Assembly: GCA_018825865.1 (NCBI GenBank)
Contig: JAHKAF010000088.1
Coordinates: 1-13,868 of the forward strand
Direction: 5' to 3'
DNA: 13,868 nucleotides
Origin: Nanobdellota archaeon
GTDB taxonomy: Archaea; Nanobdellota; Nanobdellia; Pacearchaeales; GW2011-AR1
A program made the translations under genes and the position numbers. Shown piece by piece: positions 1 through 5,515 of this stretch. How positions within the stretch are numbered: the first letter of the stretch is position 1; each line of letters begins with the position of its first letter. Below the pieces are notes generated by a model that searched no databases, was not told the origin of the DNA, and saw nothing but the letters and a program-made list of their open reading frames with translations.

Positions 1-165
1 ACTGAGAAAGATTTCTTTGAAAGAACATCACTGAATTATGATTCATTAATCGCTGTTGCAACAAAGATGCATCATTTAGAAGAGATGAGATTCCAAGAAT
101 ACCTAATAGAAGAACTTAATCAAAAATTAAGACAAAGAACACCTCGTGGTTCAGAAAGATTATAA
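1..165 (+). CDS. 3' end of an unrecognised gene (54 codons visible)
   Basis: Frame 1 is open from the window edge to a TAA at 163-165. The visible tail is polar and helix-prone, with an acidic/basic stretch around MHHLEEMRFQEYLIEELNQK, and ends in basic RQRTPRGSERL. No motif is recognisable, so no function is offered. It lies immediately upstream of the ribosomal-protein promoter on the same strand, and that promoter starts directly at its stop codon. It is therefore probably a separate transcription unit. The start and most of the gene lie outside the window. Confidence 0.55.
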   Translation, partial: TEKDFFERTSLNYDSLIAVATKMHHLEEMRFQEYLIEELNQKLRQRTPRGSERL

Positions 166-180
166 CGAAAACATTATAAA
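165..180 (+). promoter_or_regulatory. BRE/TATA promoter of the ribosomal-protein operon
   Basis: A purine-rich BRE-like stretch (CGAAAAC) is followed by the TATA-like octamer ATTATAAA at 173-180. The usual archaeal spacing of about 25 bp places transcription start near 202, leaving a leader of about 41 nt before the S19e ATG at 243. Most other genes here have the TATA box only about 25 bp from the ATG, so this operon is the exception with a real 5' leader. Confidence 0.55.
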
Positions 181-206
181 CCCATCATCTTCTATATTTT
201 TAGTTA

Positions 207-222
207 AATGGCTTTGGCCATT
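207..222 (+). promoter_or_regulatory. Hairpin in the S19e leader
   Basis: AATGGC (207-212), TTTG loop, GCCATT (217-222): a perfect 6-bp stem near the predicted 5' end of the mRNA and upstream of the Shine-Dalgarno-like GAGAGG at 231-236. A stem here could protect the transcript or regulate translation of the operon. This is inference from position only. Confidence 0.35.
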
Positions 223-246
223 CTAATTCCGAGAGGAATACTATGA
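208..246 (+). CDS. Possible 12-residue leader peptide overlapping the S19e start
   Basis: ATG at 208 opens a short frame reading MALAILIPRGIL. Its TGA (244-246) overlaps the S19e ATG (243-245) as ATGA, the arrangement this window uses for coupled genes (RNase H/Nudix, lysK/membrane protein). The predicted transcription start near 202 would make it nearly leaderless. Twelve open codons can occur by chance, so the coupling geometry is the only real support. Confidence 0.25.
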   Translation: MALAILIPRGIL

Positions 247-668
247 ATCCAGTATTTGAATTAAATGCACAAGAGTATAATTTGAAGTTAGCTGAGGCTT
301 TGAAGAATGTCGAGGAGTTTGCGGAGCCAGAGTGGGCGCAGTTTGTTAAGTCAGGTCCTGCAAAAGAGAGGCCGATTGACGACGCTGATTTCTGGTATAA
401 AAGAGCAGCAAGTATTTTGAGGCAGATTTATAAAAAGAAAATCGTCGGTGTTAATAGACTTAGGACAAAATACGGAAGTAAGAAAAATCGAGGTATGCAA
501 CCAGATATATTCAAACGGGGAAGTGGAAAAATTATACGGACGATTTTGCAACAGTCAGATGCTGCAGGTTTTACTGAAATCGCTAAAGACCTTAAGGGTT
601 TGAGAAGAAGAAAGCCAGGGAGACAAATTACTGCAAAAGGAAAAGAATTTTTGGAGGGTGTGAAATAA
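243..668 (+). CDS. rps19e: Small-subunit ribosomal protein S19e
   Basis: This 141-residue protein is near the usual archaeal S19e length. It has the family layout: an N-terminal helical part with WAQFVKSGPAKERPIDDADF and WYKRAASILRQIY, then a winged-helix core with VGVNRLRTKYGSKKNRG, and a C-terminal GRQITAKGKEFLEG. S19e is an archaeal/eukaryotic protein of the 30S head, needed for late maturation of the small subunit. The start is supported by GAGAGG seven bases upstream. It opens an operon that continues with two unknown small proteins, L39e and L31e. In many archaea a PDCD5-like protein follows S19e; none is visible here. Confidence 0.93.
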   Translation: MNPVFELNAQEYNLKLAEALKNVEEFAEPEWAQFVKSGPAKERPIDDADFWYKRAASILRQIYKKKIVGVNRLRTKYGSKKNRGMQPDIFKRGSGKIIRTILQQSDAAGFTEIAKDLKGLRRRKPGRQITAKGKEFLEGVK

Positions 669-669
669 G

Positions 670-867
670 ATGGCAGGGTATAAAATAATAAGTGAGAAAA
701 GAAAAGGGGAAACGCACCACCTATATTTTGTAGATGGAAAAGAAATAATAATTAGTAACATTGGGGAATTCCTACCTGAAGCAGTTATTCAAATTACAGA
801 CGGGCATTCAGAAATATTAAAGAAGATTACTACATTAAACCGATTAACTTATCTTGGAGAACATTAA
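670..867 (+). CDS. Small unknown protein in the ribosomal operon (65 aa)
   Basis: It starts one base after the S19e stop, with a strong GGAGGG at 653-658 inside the end of S19e. The first half alternates charged and hydrophobic residues in short strands (GYKIISEKRKGETHHLYFVDG, KEIIISNI), suggesting a small beta-rich fold. The second half looks helical (FLPEAVIQI, SEILKKITTL). There is no signal peptide or membrane segment, and I do not recognise the family. With the next gene it occupies the slot where many archaea carry PDCD5. The tight spacing argues that it is a real, co-translated gene, perhaps ribosome-linked, but no function can be read from it. Confidence 0.6.
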   Translation: MAGYKIISEKRKGETHHLYFVDGKEIIISNIGEFLPEAVIQITDGHSEILKKITTLNRLTYLGEH

Positions 868-868
868 A

Positions 869-1090
869 ATGGTAATTAGAAATAACATAGAATACCAATT
901 GATTGATAAATCCTTACTACCCCCAGGGTTGACAGAACATGCCTTTGGTAAAAGAGGAGATAAAGTATTAGTCGGCGAAGAAGGTAGAGAAGTTTACCTA
1001 CAACCTCTTTTATTAAAAGGGCGAAATCAATTCCTCCAGATTACTCAAGGAAAAAATACTCTCTTAGAACACTTAAAATATATTCAATAA
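869..1090 (+). CDS. Small unknown protein in the ribosomal operon (73 aa)
   Basis: The ATG at 869 lies one base after the preceding stop (TAA-A-ATG). An in-frame TTG at 854 exists but would overlap the upstream gene and is less likely. The protein begins MVIRNNIEYQLIDKSLLPPG and continues with a Gly/Lys/Glu-rich middle (GKRGDKVLVGEEGREVYLQP), which suggests a small beta barrel, and a C-terminal helix. There are no Cys, membrane segments or recognised motifs. It is adjacent to L39e with a 4-base gap (TAA-TAAA-ATG). Co-transcription with ribosomal proteins is the only clue to a role. Confidence 0.6.
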   Translation: MVIRNNIEYQLIDKSLLPPGLTEHAFGKRGDKVLVGEEGREVYLQPLLLKGRNQFLQITQGKNTLLEHLKYIQ

Positions 1091-1094
1091 TAAA

Positions 1095-1298
1095 ATGGGA
1101 ATAAAAAATAAAGCTAAAAAAGAAAAACTTGCTGTGAAAGCGCGGCAGACAAAATGGGCGCCGATATGGGCTGTACTTAGAAAGTACGGGATTGGTAAAA
1201 GAGTTCATCCGTCGACGATGACCAAGCACAGACGTTCATGGAGAAGAACTAAATTACATATTAAACCGCGAAAACAGAGGAAATCGCACTTCGGATAA
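1095..1298 (+). CDS. rpl39e: Large-subunit ribosomal protein L39e
   Basis: This 67-residue, highly basic protein has the L39e pattern: Lys-rich N-terminus, then WAPIWAVLRKYG (the conserved PxW region), a loop, and RRSWRRTKLHI. L39e is a tiny extended protein that lines the peptide exit tunnel in archaea and eukaryotes. Family members are usually about 51 residues. This one has extra residues in the loop (GKRVHPSTMTKH) and a basic tail of about 12 residues after RRTKL. It is followed after 4 bases (TAAA) by L31e, the classic archaeal L39e-L31e pair. Confidence 0.9.
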   Translation: MGIKNKAKKEKLAVKARQTKWAPIWAVLRKYGIGKRVHPSTMTKHRRSWRRTKLHIKPRKQRKSHFG

Positions 1299-1302
1299 TA
1301 AA

Positions 1303-1887
1303 ATGGCAAAGAAAAAATCAGAAGCAAAAGCAGACAAGATTGAAAGAGAATATGTTATTCCGCTTAGAAGAAAAGTCAAGCACGCTGTGAGGTATAAGAA
1401 AACACCGAAGGCGATTAGGACGATTAAAGAATTCTTGGCGAAACACATGAAAGTCTATGATAGAGATTTGAAAAAGATTAAAATTGATGGTTATTTGAAT
1501 GAGGCTGTTTGGAGAAGAGGGATAAAGAACCCCCCTCATAAAATTAAAGTTAAAGCTGTGAAGGACGGAGATATTGTCAGGGCAGAACTTGTTGATTATC
1601 CTACGAAGTTGAAGTTTAAGAAATTAAGATTAATTAAGAGAGACCAAACAGCACAAGATACTCTTGATAAGAATACCCTAAAGGGCACGAGAAAGAAAGT
1701 TGTGAAGGAAGATGTTAAACCTATGGAAAAAACCGACGAGGAGAAAAGAGAAGAGAAAGAGAAAGCACAGGCTGGTGCAGAGGTTATGCAGAAGATGGAG
1801 AAGGCTGCTGCGAAGACTGCAAAGCATCAGGCAGGCGGGAAAACTAAGTTACCAAAGAGAGAAAGAAGAATGGCTTTGGCTAAGTGA
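1303..1887 (+). CDS. rpl31e: Large-subunit ribosomal protein L31e with long C-terminal extension
   Basis: Residues about 12-113 match L31e: EREYVIPLRRKV, RTIKEFLAKHMK, LNEAVWRRGIKNPPHKIKV and the final strand ending KKLRLIKR. L31e sits near the tunnel exit on the large subunit. The family is normally about 80-100 residues, whereas this protein has 194. The extra roughly 80 residues are very charged: an acidic/basic coiled-coil-like stretch (EEKREEKEKAQ) and a basic end (KLPKRERRMALAK). Residues 124-130 are encoded by a 19-nt repeat also found in truB. The stop (1885-1887) overlaps the convergent RT gene by 8 bp. The eIF6 gene that often follows L31e in archaea is not here. Confidence 0.9.
   Translation: MAKKKSEAKADKIEREYVIPLRRKVKHAVRYKKTPKAIRTIKEFLAKHMKVYDRDLKKIKIDGYLNEAVWRRGIKNPPHKIKVKAVKDGDIVRAELVDYPTKLKFKKLRLIKRDQTAQDTLDKNTLKGTRKKVVKEDVKPMEKTDEEKREEKEKAQAGAEVMQKMEKAAAKTAKHQAGGKTKLPKRERRMALAK
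1673..1691 (+). repeat. Intragenic repeat core, copy 1 (in rpl31e)
   Basis: The 19-mer ATACCCTAAAGGGCACGAG is identical to 8172-8190 in truB and is 3 changes from 7947-7965. It contains the palindrome CCCT-AA-AGGG. It is read in frame as NTLKGTR within the non-conserved extension of L31e, where an insertion would be tolerated. Confidence 0.55.
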
Positions 1888-2908
1888 TTATTTCTCTTAT
1901 AAGTTCACTTCTCAATTTATTGGTATTGGCCAGATTTGTATAAGCACTCCAACCTTGAAAAATCTCAAAGAATTTTTCATAGCTAATTTCCCTTTTATTG
2001 AATAACTCTATTTTACATAGGATATTTCTAATATTCCTTTTCCTTAGAAGTTTGAAGTAATAAAAATTCCTGAATCCTACAAAATCAATTCCTCTAGAAA
2101 GATTGATAATTCTTGACTTATCTGGATGCAATTCTAATTTCAATTTCTTAGCCAGAAACTTATTAATCTCATTTTTCCAAATCTTTAATTGTTCTTTTGA
2201 AGGATGTAATATTACAAAATCGTCGACATAACGAATGTAATATTTGGCTCTTAGTTTATGCTTTACAAAATAATCCAATTCATTAAGATAAACATTAGCA
2301 AAGAATTGACTTGTTAAATTTCCTAAAGGCATTCCTTTGCCATCATTCATCGCAGTCTCTCTCTGACTCTGCTGGTTCTTCACAATCTGTTTGATTAGCC
2401 AGATTGTATCTTCATCCCTAACTTTTCTTTGAATAATTTTCAGCAAAATTTCATGATTAATCTCCTGAAAATAATGCCTAATGTCTGCTTTAAGGCAAAA
2501 TGCTTCTGAAGTTAAATTGTGTGTTACTTTTCTCTGAAATTTCTCGAATCTCTTTAAAGCAAACAAAGTTCCTTTGCCTTTTCTATTTGCACAATTGTCA
2601 TGAATAAATGTCCTGTCAAATATTGGCTCGAGGATATTGCAGATTGCATGATGAACAATTCTATCCCTAAAATCTGATTTTGAGATTTTACGAGTTTTTG
2701 GGTCTCGCAAAATAAATGTTTCTAATGGCTTTGGTTTGTAAATTTGATTCTTTAATTCCTCATGAAGTTTAAGCAGATTCTCTAATAAACTATCTTCAAA
2801 TTCCTTAACATAATCTTTCTTTGTTTTTCCTTTTCTTGCCTTTCTCCATGCTAAAGTCAAATTACCGAGGGAGATTATCTTTAGATAAAGATTTTTGTGA
2901 GATTTCAT
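1880..2908 (-). CDS. DGR-type reverse transcriptase
   Basis: This 342-residue RT is of normal length for diversity-generating retroelements. Visible landmarks are FRDRIVHHAICNILEPIFDR (79-98, fingers), KADIRHYF with catalytic D142, the DGR signature LGNLTSQ at 195-201 (group II intron RTs have QGxxxSP here), catalytic YVDD at 227-230, a primer-grip-like GIDFVGFR (273-280) and a thumb region with FQGWSAY. There is no maturase X, DNA-binding or endonuclease domain. It copies the TR RNA with adenine-specific errors into cDNA that replaces VR in the target gene. TR lies 35-119 bp upstream on the same strand. No separate accessory (Avd) gene is visible. The 3' end overlaps L31e tail to tail. Confidence 0.95.
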   Translation of the reverse strand: MKSHKNLYLKIISLGNLTLAWRKARKGKTKKDYVKEFEDSLLENLLKLHEELKNQIYKPKPLETFILRDPKTRKISKSDFRDRIVHHAICNILEPIFDRTFIHDNCANRKGKGTLFALKRFEKFQRKVTHNLTSEAFCLKADIRHYFQEINHEILLKIIQRKVRDEDTIWLIKQIVKNQQSQRETAMNDGKGMPLGNLTSQFFANVYLNELDYFVKHKLRAKYYIRYVDDFVILHPSKEQLKIWKNEINKFLAKKLKLELHPDKSRIINLSRGIDFVGFRNFYYFKLLRKRNIRNILCKIELFNKREISYEKFFEIFQGWSAYTNLANTNKLRSELIREIIT

Positions 2909-2942
2909 TTTTGCCTACGAAAATAAAGTCCTAGATAAAGAC

Positions 2943-3027
2943 TATTCCGAGATTGGAATTCCTACCAGAAGGATTCCTGTTGCAGTTGAGGTTAGCCCTA
3001 TCAGAGTTGGCATTGAACCTCGCGACT
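2943..3027 (-). repeat. DGR template repeat (TR)
   Basis: This 85-bp non-coding segment lies between the RT gene and the variable gene. Aligned without gaps to 3311-3395 (constant offset 368), it has 12 mismatches, at plus-strand positions 2945, 2946, 2953, 2954, 2960, 2975, 2981, 2987, 2993, 2999, 3008 and 3014. Every one is a T on the plus strand, that is an A in the minus-strand template. Read in the VR frame, TR carries eight AAY (Asn) codons. These codons can change at both A positions without ever giving a stop. Four AGG codons are also present. TR is expected to be transcribed as part of a structured RNA with flanking sequence. Confidence 0.95.
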
Positions 3028-3289
3028 ATCTATTGTAGCCAATTTACCAATTACCACTACCATTTCAATATTCACAATATTTCAGCTACTAATTGTTATG
3101 ATTGAATTTCATGACTTAAAATAAACCTAAATAATGTGCTAGCAAATTGACATGTAGTCTTTTTTTGCTTTTCTTGCTCAAGGAAAAACAAATCTCTAGG
3201 ACAAAGAAAGATAATAAATCATCTTTAAAAAATTTCGCGTCGCTTCGCGAATAATAATCTTTGTTTGATTATTTTAAGCGAGCAAAACC
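3028..3289 (-). other. Non-coding spacer between TR and the variable gene
   Basis: I see no gene of useful length here on either strand. It probably supplies the 5' part of the TR RNA and the 3' untranslated region of the variable gene. A hairpin TTCGCG (3234-3239), TCGCTT loop, CGCGAA (3246-3251) stands out in the AT-rich background. It is loosely flanked by AAAGATAATA-like and AATAATAATCTTT-like arms that could extend it. A T-rich run lies at 3161-3167. An Avd-like helical-bundle protein of about 100-130 residues, common in bacterial DGRs, would fit in this space but no such frame exists. Confidence 0.5.
3234..3251. promoter_or_regulatory. Hairpin between variable gene and TR
   Basis: A perfect 6-bp GC-rich stem (TTCGCG/CGCGAA) with a 6-nt loop, about 40 bp beyond the variable gene stop codon. 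It could be a 3'-end structure for the variable-protein mRNA or part of the TR RNA. It resembles the CTTCGCT-containing hairpins in the window's intergenic repeats. Confidence 0.4.
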
Positions 3290-4153
3290 TTATTCGTGCC
3301 TAACGGCACGTACCCCGAGACCGGAATACCTACCAGAAGGATACCTGTAGCAGTAGAGGTAAGCCCCATCAGAGTCGGCATCGAACCTCGCGACTGAATT
3401 GTTGTCGCTTATTGGAGCCCGATAGTATAAACTTCCTTCTTTTATATTTTTTCTTGGGAAGCCTTGTGCTGTTGGATTCTCAAGCCAATCTTCCAAAGAG
3501 ATTCCAGGAGTTTTGCCCTCCATTAAAGTATTTTTAGCGAGAACCCTTGAATTCTCAGGAATCAGTTTTCCATCTTCAAAAATATGATTAGAATTTACAT
3601 ATAATTTCCCATTCTTAACTTTAAAATCAGCGTCAAGCCATTCTGCTCTCCAAGGAGATGCCACTCCAAAAATATCCTCTCTATAGTTCTTGCAAGTTTC
3701 TGAGGAAATTGGTGTTCCAGAAGCATCATAAATTTTGACGTCTCCTTTACTTGCTTGGCCAAGAATATGTCCATAAGCTGTGAATTCTCTTATCCCAGGA
3801 GTTGTATTCCCTAATGCTAAATTAACCCTCAACATTTCAAACCAATTCATATCCCCAATAAACTCTCTTTCTAAAAAATCTTTTGCTGTATTTCTCAAGG
3901 TTAAATCTAATTTTTGCCCGACTTCCTCAATTGTTGGATTATAAGATAATCTTGCGGGATCGATAAGCATTCTTTGGTTTCCTTTTCTTTGGATTCCTTT
4001 TGGAATTGATTCATAAGGTATTGCCACCCAACCTTTTGTACCCAAATCTGCTATTTGTCCTTGTTCTGACTTTAATTCAAGAGGATTATATCCTAATTTT
4101 CTAAATCCCTCTGCTTGTTCTTTACTTATTTCAAATTGATAGATTGGTGCCAT
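3290..4153 (-). CDS. DGR target (variable) protein with C-type-lectin/FGE-like C-terminus
   Basis: This 287-residue protein has its last 35 residues built on a DGR VR. VR covers residues 253-281, and the protein ends LGVRAVRHE, similar to the GxR.xR end of FGE-sulfatase/C-type-lectin-fold DGR targets. Residues differing from the TR-encoded residue are D258, D260, G263, Y265, Y267, Y269, Y271, Y276, G278 and V281; TR encodes Asn at eight of these. The region SPWRAEWLDADF through LYYRAPISDNNSVARF (about 165-257) looks like the scaffold. Residues 1-90 are a separate, unrecognised N-terminal part. There is no signal peptide or membrane segment, so its site of action is unclear. It is expressed from a TATA box 25 bp upstream, apparently leaderless. 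Confidence 0.9.
   Translation of the reverse strand: MAPIYQFEISKEQAEGFRKLGYNPLELKSEQGQIADLGTKGWVAIPYESIPKGIQRKGNQRMLIDPARLSYNPTIEEVGQKLDLTLRNTAKDFLEREFIGDMNWFEMLRVNLALGNTTPGIREFTAYGHILGQASKGDVKIYDASGTPISSETCKNYREDIFGVASPWRAEWLDADFKVKNGKLYVNSNHIFEDGKLIPENSRVLAKNTLMEGKTPGISLEDWLENPTAQGFPRKNIKEGSLYYRAPISDNNSVARFDADSDGAYLYCYRYPSGRYSGLGVRAVRHE
3295..3310 (-). promoter_or_regulatory. GC-rich hairpin abutting VR (DGR target-recognition-like)
   Basis: CGTGCC (3295-3300), four-base loop, GGCACG (3305-3310): a perfect 6-bp inverted repeat directly next to the VR 3' end (3311), still inside the last codons of the variable gene. In the Bordetella phage DGR a hairpin/cruciform just downstream of VR is needed for efficient retrohoming. 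TR lacks an equivalent; its flank has only a weak 4-bp AGTC/GACT pair. That asymmetry is what would be expected if the hairpin marks the recipient copy. Confidence 0.65.
3311..3395 (-). repeat. DGR variable repeat (VR)
   Basis: This 85-bp segment at the 3' end of the target gene matches TR at 73 of 85 positions. On the coding strand the changes from TR are 7 A-to-G and 5 A-to-T; none starts from a non-A base. Two changes (3313, 3314) sit at the extreme 3' end. One of them is silent, and these may be fixed boundary differences rather than products of mutagenesis. Confidence 0.95.
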
Positions 4154-4174
4154 AAAAACTCTCAGAAATTAAAC

Positions 4175-4182
4175 TTTATAAA
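4175..4182 (-). promoter_or_regulatory. TATA box of the DGR variable gene
   Basis: TTTATAAA is centred 25.5 bp upstream of the ATG (4151-4153), preceded on the minus strand by a purine-rich BRE-like AGAAAAG. This predicts a leaderless mRNA and supports the chosen start. Confidence 0.6.
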
Positions 4183-4216
4183 CTTTTCTATCTGTTACTT
4201 TTTAGAAATAGTCACA

Positions 4217-4534
4217 CTAACCCTTTAACTCAAACCTATTTTGGTCTCGACCATATTGTTTGTCCATCTTTTTCTTCCAGGCTTCGTCGAGGTCAATGTT
4301 ATGTGAATTTGCTAAGCAGATAATTGCAAATATAATGTCGCAAAGTTCCTGTTCAATATCAGCAGTGTCTTCGGGGGACTTTTTTGTCCTCGGACCATAT
4401 CGATTATTAATCTCCCTTGCTAACTCTCCAACCTCCTCAACCATCTGGGCAATAATTTCCATCGGTTTAAAGTACTCAACCTTAAACTGCTTAACCCACT
4501 TGTGCACATCATATTGTGCGTCTTTTATTGCCAT
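4217..4534 (-). CDS. mazG: MazG-like nucleotide pyrophosphohydrolase
   Basis: This 105-residue, single-domain protein has the all-alpha NTP-PPase metal motifs: EEVGELAREI (ExxE at E34/E37) and EQELCDIIFAI (ExxD at E63/D66). Such enzymes hydrolyse (d)NTPs to NMP and pyrophosphate and often cleanse the nucleotide pool. The length is that of short YpjD/MazG-like members rather than two-domain MazG. The exact substrate cannot be read from sequence. It reads in the same direction as the DGR but has its own TATA box, so it is probably independent housekeeping. Confidence 0.88.
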   Translation of the reverse strand: MAIKDAQYDVHKWVKQFKVEYFKPMEIIAQMVEEVGELAREINNRYGPRTKKSPEDTADIEQELCDIIFAIICLANSHNIDLDEAWKKKMDKQYGRDQNRFELKG

Positions 4535-4554
4535 TATCTAGATTAGAAGAGAAT

Positions 4555-4562
4555 ATATTTAA
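4555..4562 (-). promoter_or_regulatory. TATA box of the MazG-like gene
   Basis: TTAAATAT on the minus strand is centred 24.5 bp upstream of the ATG at 4532-4534, consistent with a leaderless transcript. Confidence 0.5.
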
Positions 4563-4586
4563 GGATTTGTATAAGGAAGTAGTAGG

Positions 4587-4758
4587 TTCGCTCCGCTCAC
4601 TTATTGGGGCTTCGAAATCTGCTTCGCTTGATTTCTCCGCTAAGGGAGTTACTATCAATTTAACAAATTTCTAAACTTGGGGCTTAGTTACCTAACCTAT
4701 AATGCGAAGCTATTTAATTAACTACGTTCTTATCTCGAGCACATTGGTGCGAGCAAAT
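4587..4758. repeat. Structured intergenic repeat, copy R1
   Basis: This spacer between divergent mazG and alkD holds, in order: TTCGCTCCGCTCAC; an inverted repeat GAAATC (4614-4619)/GATTTC (4630-4635); a hairpin CTCC (4635-4638), GCTAAG loop, GGAG (4645-4648); AGTTACTATCAA; a TTTCTAAA block; and ATAATGCGAAGCT followed by TTAACT. The same blocks recur in the same order at 12734-12900 and, in part, at 8988-9220. The CTCC/GGAG stem is CTTC/GAAG in the other copies, a compensatory change. A further hairpin, CTCGAGCAC/GTGCGAG (4734-4753) with one bulge, ends just before the alkD TATA box. Confidence 0.55.
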
Positions 4759-4766
4759 CTTTTATA
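4759..4766 (+). promoter_or_regulatory. TATA box of the AlkD-like gene
   Basis: CTTTTATA is centred 25.5 bp before the ATG at 4788, indicating a leaderless mRNA and fixing the start. Confidence 0.55.
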
Positions 4767-4787
4767 CTCCTTCTTCTTCAAACAATT

Positions 4788-5492
4788 ATGTTATCATCTC
4801 TACAAGCTGAACTAAAATCCCTCGCTGATTTCAAACAGGCTGAAATCTCTCAGAGGTTTTTCAAAACTGGCGAGGGAGGATATGGAGAGGGAGATGTTTT
4901 CCTTGGAATAAAAGTTCCTATTCAGAGAGGTGTTGCTAAGAAGTTTATTGGTTTGAGTTTGCCAAGGATTCAGGAATTGTTGAATTCAAAAATTCACGAG
5001 GAGCGGCTTGTTGGATTGTTGATTCTAGTTGAAAAATTCAAGAAGTCCGAGGAAGTGGTCAGAGGGGACATATTTAATTTTTATATTAAAAATACAAAGA
5101 AGATTAATAATTGGGATTTGGTTGATTTGACTGCGCCGAATATTGTTGGAGAATTTCTTCTAGATAAGAAAAAGAAATCTGTATTATATGATTTAGCAGA
5201 ATCAGAAAATCTCTGGGAGAAGAGAATCGCTGTTCTTGCTACTTTCACTTTTATCAAAAACGAAGATTTCGAGGATGCTTTGAGAATTGCTGAGATTCTG
5301 CTTAACGACGAGCACGACTTAATTCACAAGGCTGTTGGATGGATGCTCAGGGAAATTGGTAAAAGGGATTTAGAAGTTGAAGAAAAATTTCTTAAAAGAT
5401 ATTGCAAGAAAATGCCGAGAACAATGTTAAGATACGCGATTGAAAAATTCGACGAGGGAAAAAGGAAATCTTACTTGAGAGGTAAAGTGTAA
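4788..5492 (+). CDS. alkD: AlkD-like DNA alkylation repair protein (HEAT-repeat DNA glycosylase)
   Basis: This 234-residue all-helical HEAT-like repeat protein is of family length. The N-terminal FFKTGEGGYGEGDVFLG and IKVPIQRGVAK are family hallmarks. The key residues described for Bacillus AlkD have clear counterparts: W109 and D113 in NNWDLVDLTAP, an Arg in WEKRIAVL (R146) and a Trp in KAVGWMLREIGKR (W185). AlkD excises positively charged alkylated bases such as N3- and N7-alkylpurines without base flipping. All the catalytic positions are present, so it is probably active. It stands alone between the R1 repeat and convergent glmS. Confidence 0.92.
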   Translation: MLSSLQAELKSLADFKQAEISQRFFKTGEGGYGEGDVFLGIKVPIQRGVAKKFIGLSLPRIQELLNSKIHEERLVGLLILVEKFKKSEEVVRGDIFNFYIKNTKKINNWDLVDLTAPNIVGEFLLDKKKKSVLYDLAESENLWEKRIAVLATFTFIKNEDFEDALRIAEILLNDEHDLIHKAVGWMLREIGKRDLEVEEKFLKRYCKKMPRTMLRYAIEKFDEGKRKSYLRGKV

Positions 5493-5515
5493 GATTTTCA
5501 TTCATTCGTCCAAGC

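Noticed and set aside
1712..2005. Plus-strand frame of 97 codons across the L31e/RT junction
   Set aside because: It is a shadow of the Lys/Arg-rich L31e tail in another frame, running into the antisense of the RT gene, with no recognisable protein.
1880..2908. RT as a group II intron maturase or retron RT
   Set aside because: No X/endonuclease domain, no intron domain V-like structure was recognised, the motif is LGxxxSQ, and a TR/VR pair with adenine-only differences is present.
4260..4541. 93-codon plus-strand frame antisense to the MazG-like gene
   Set aside because: The minus-strand product has clear NTP-PPase motifs; the plus-strand product has none.
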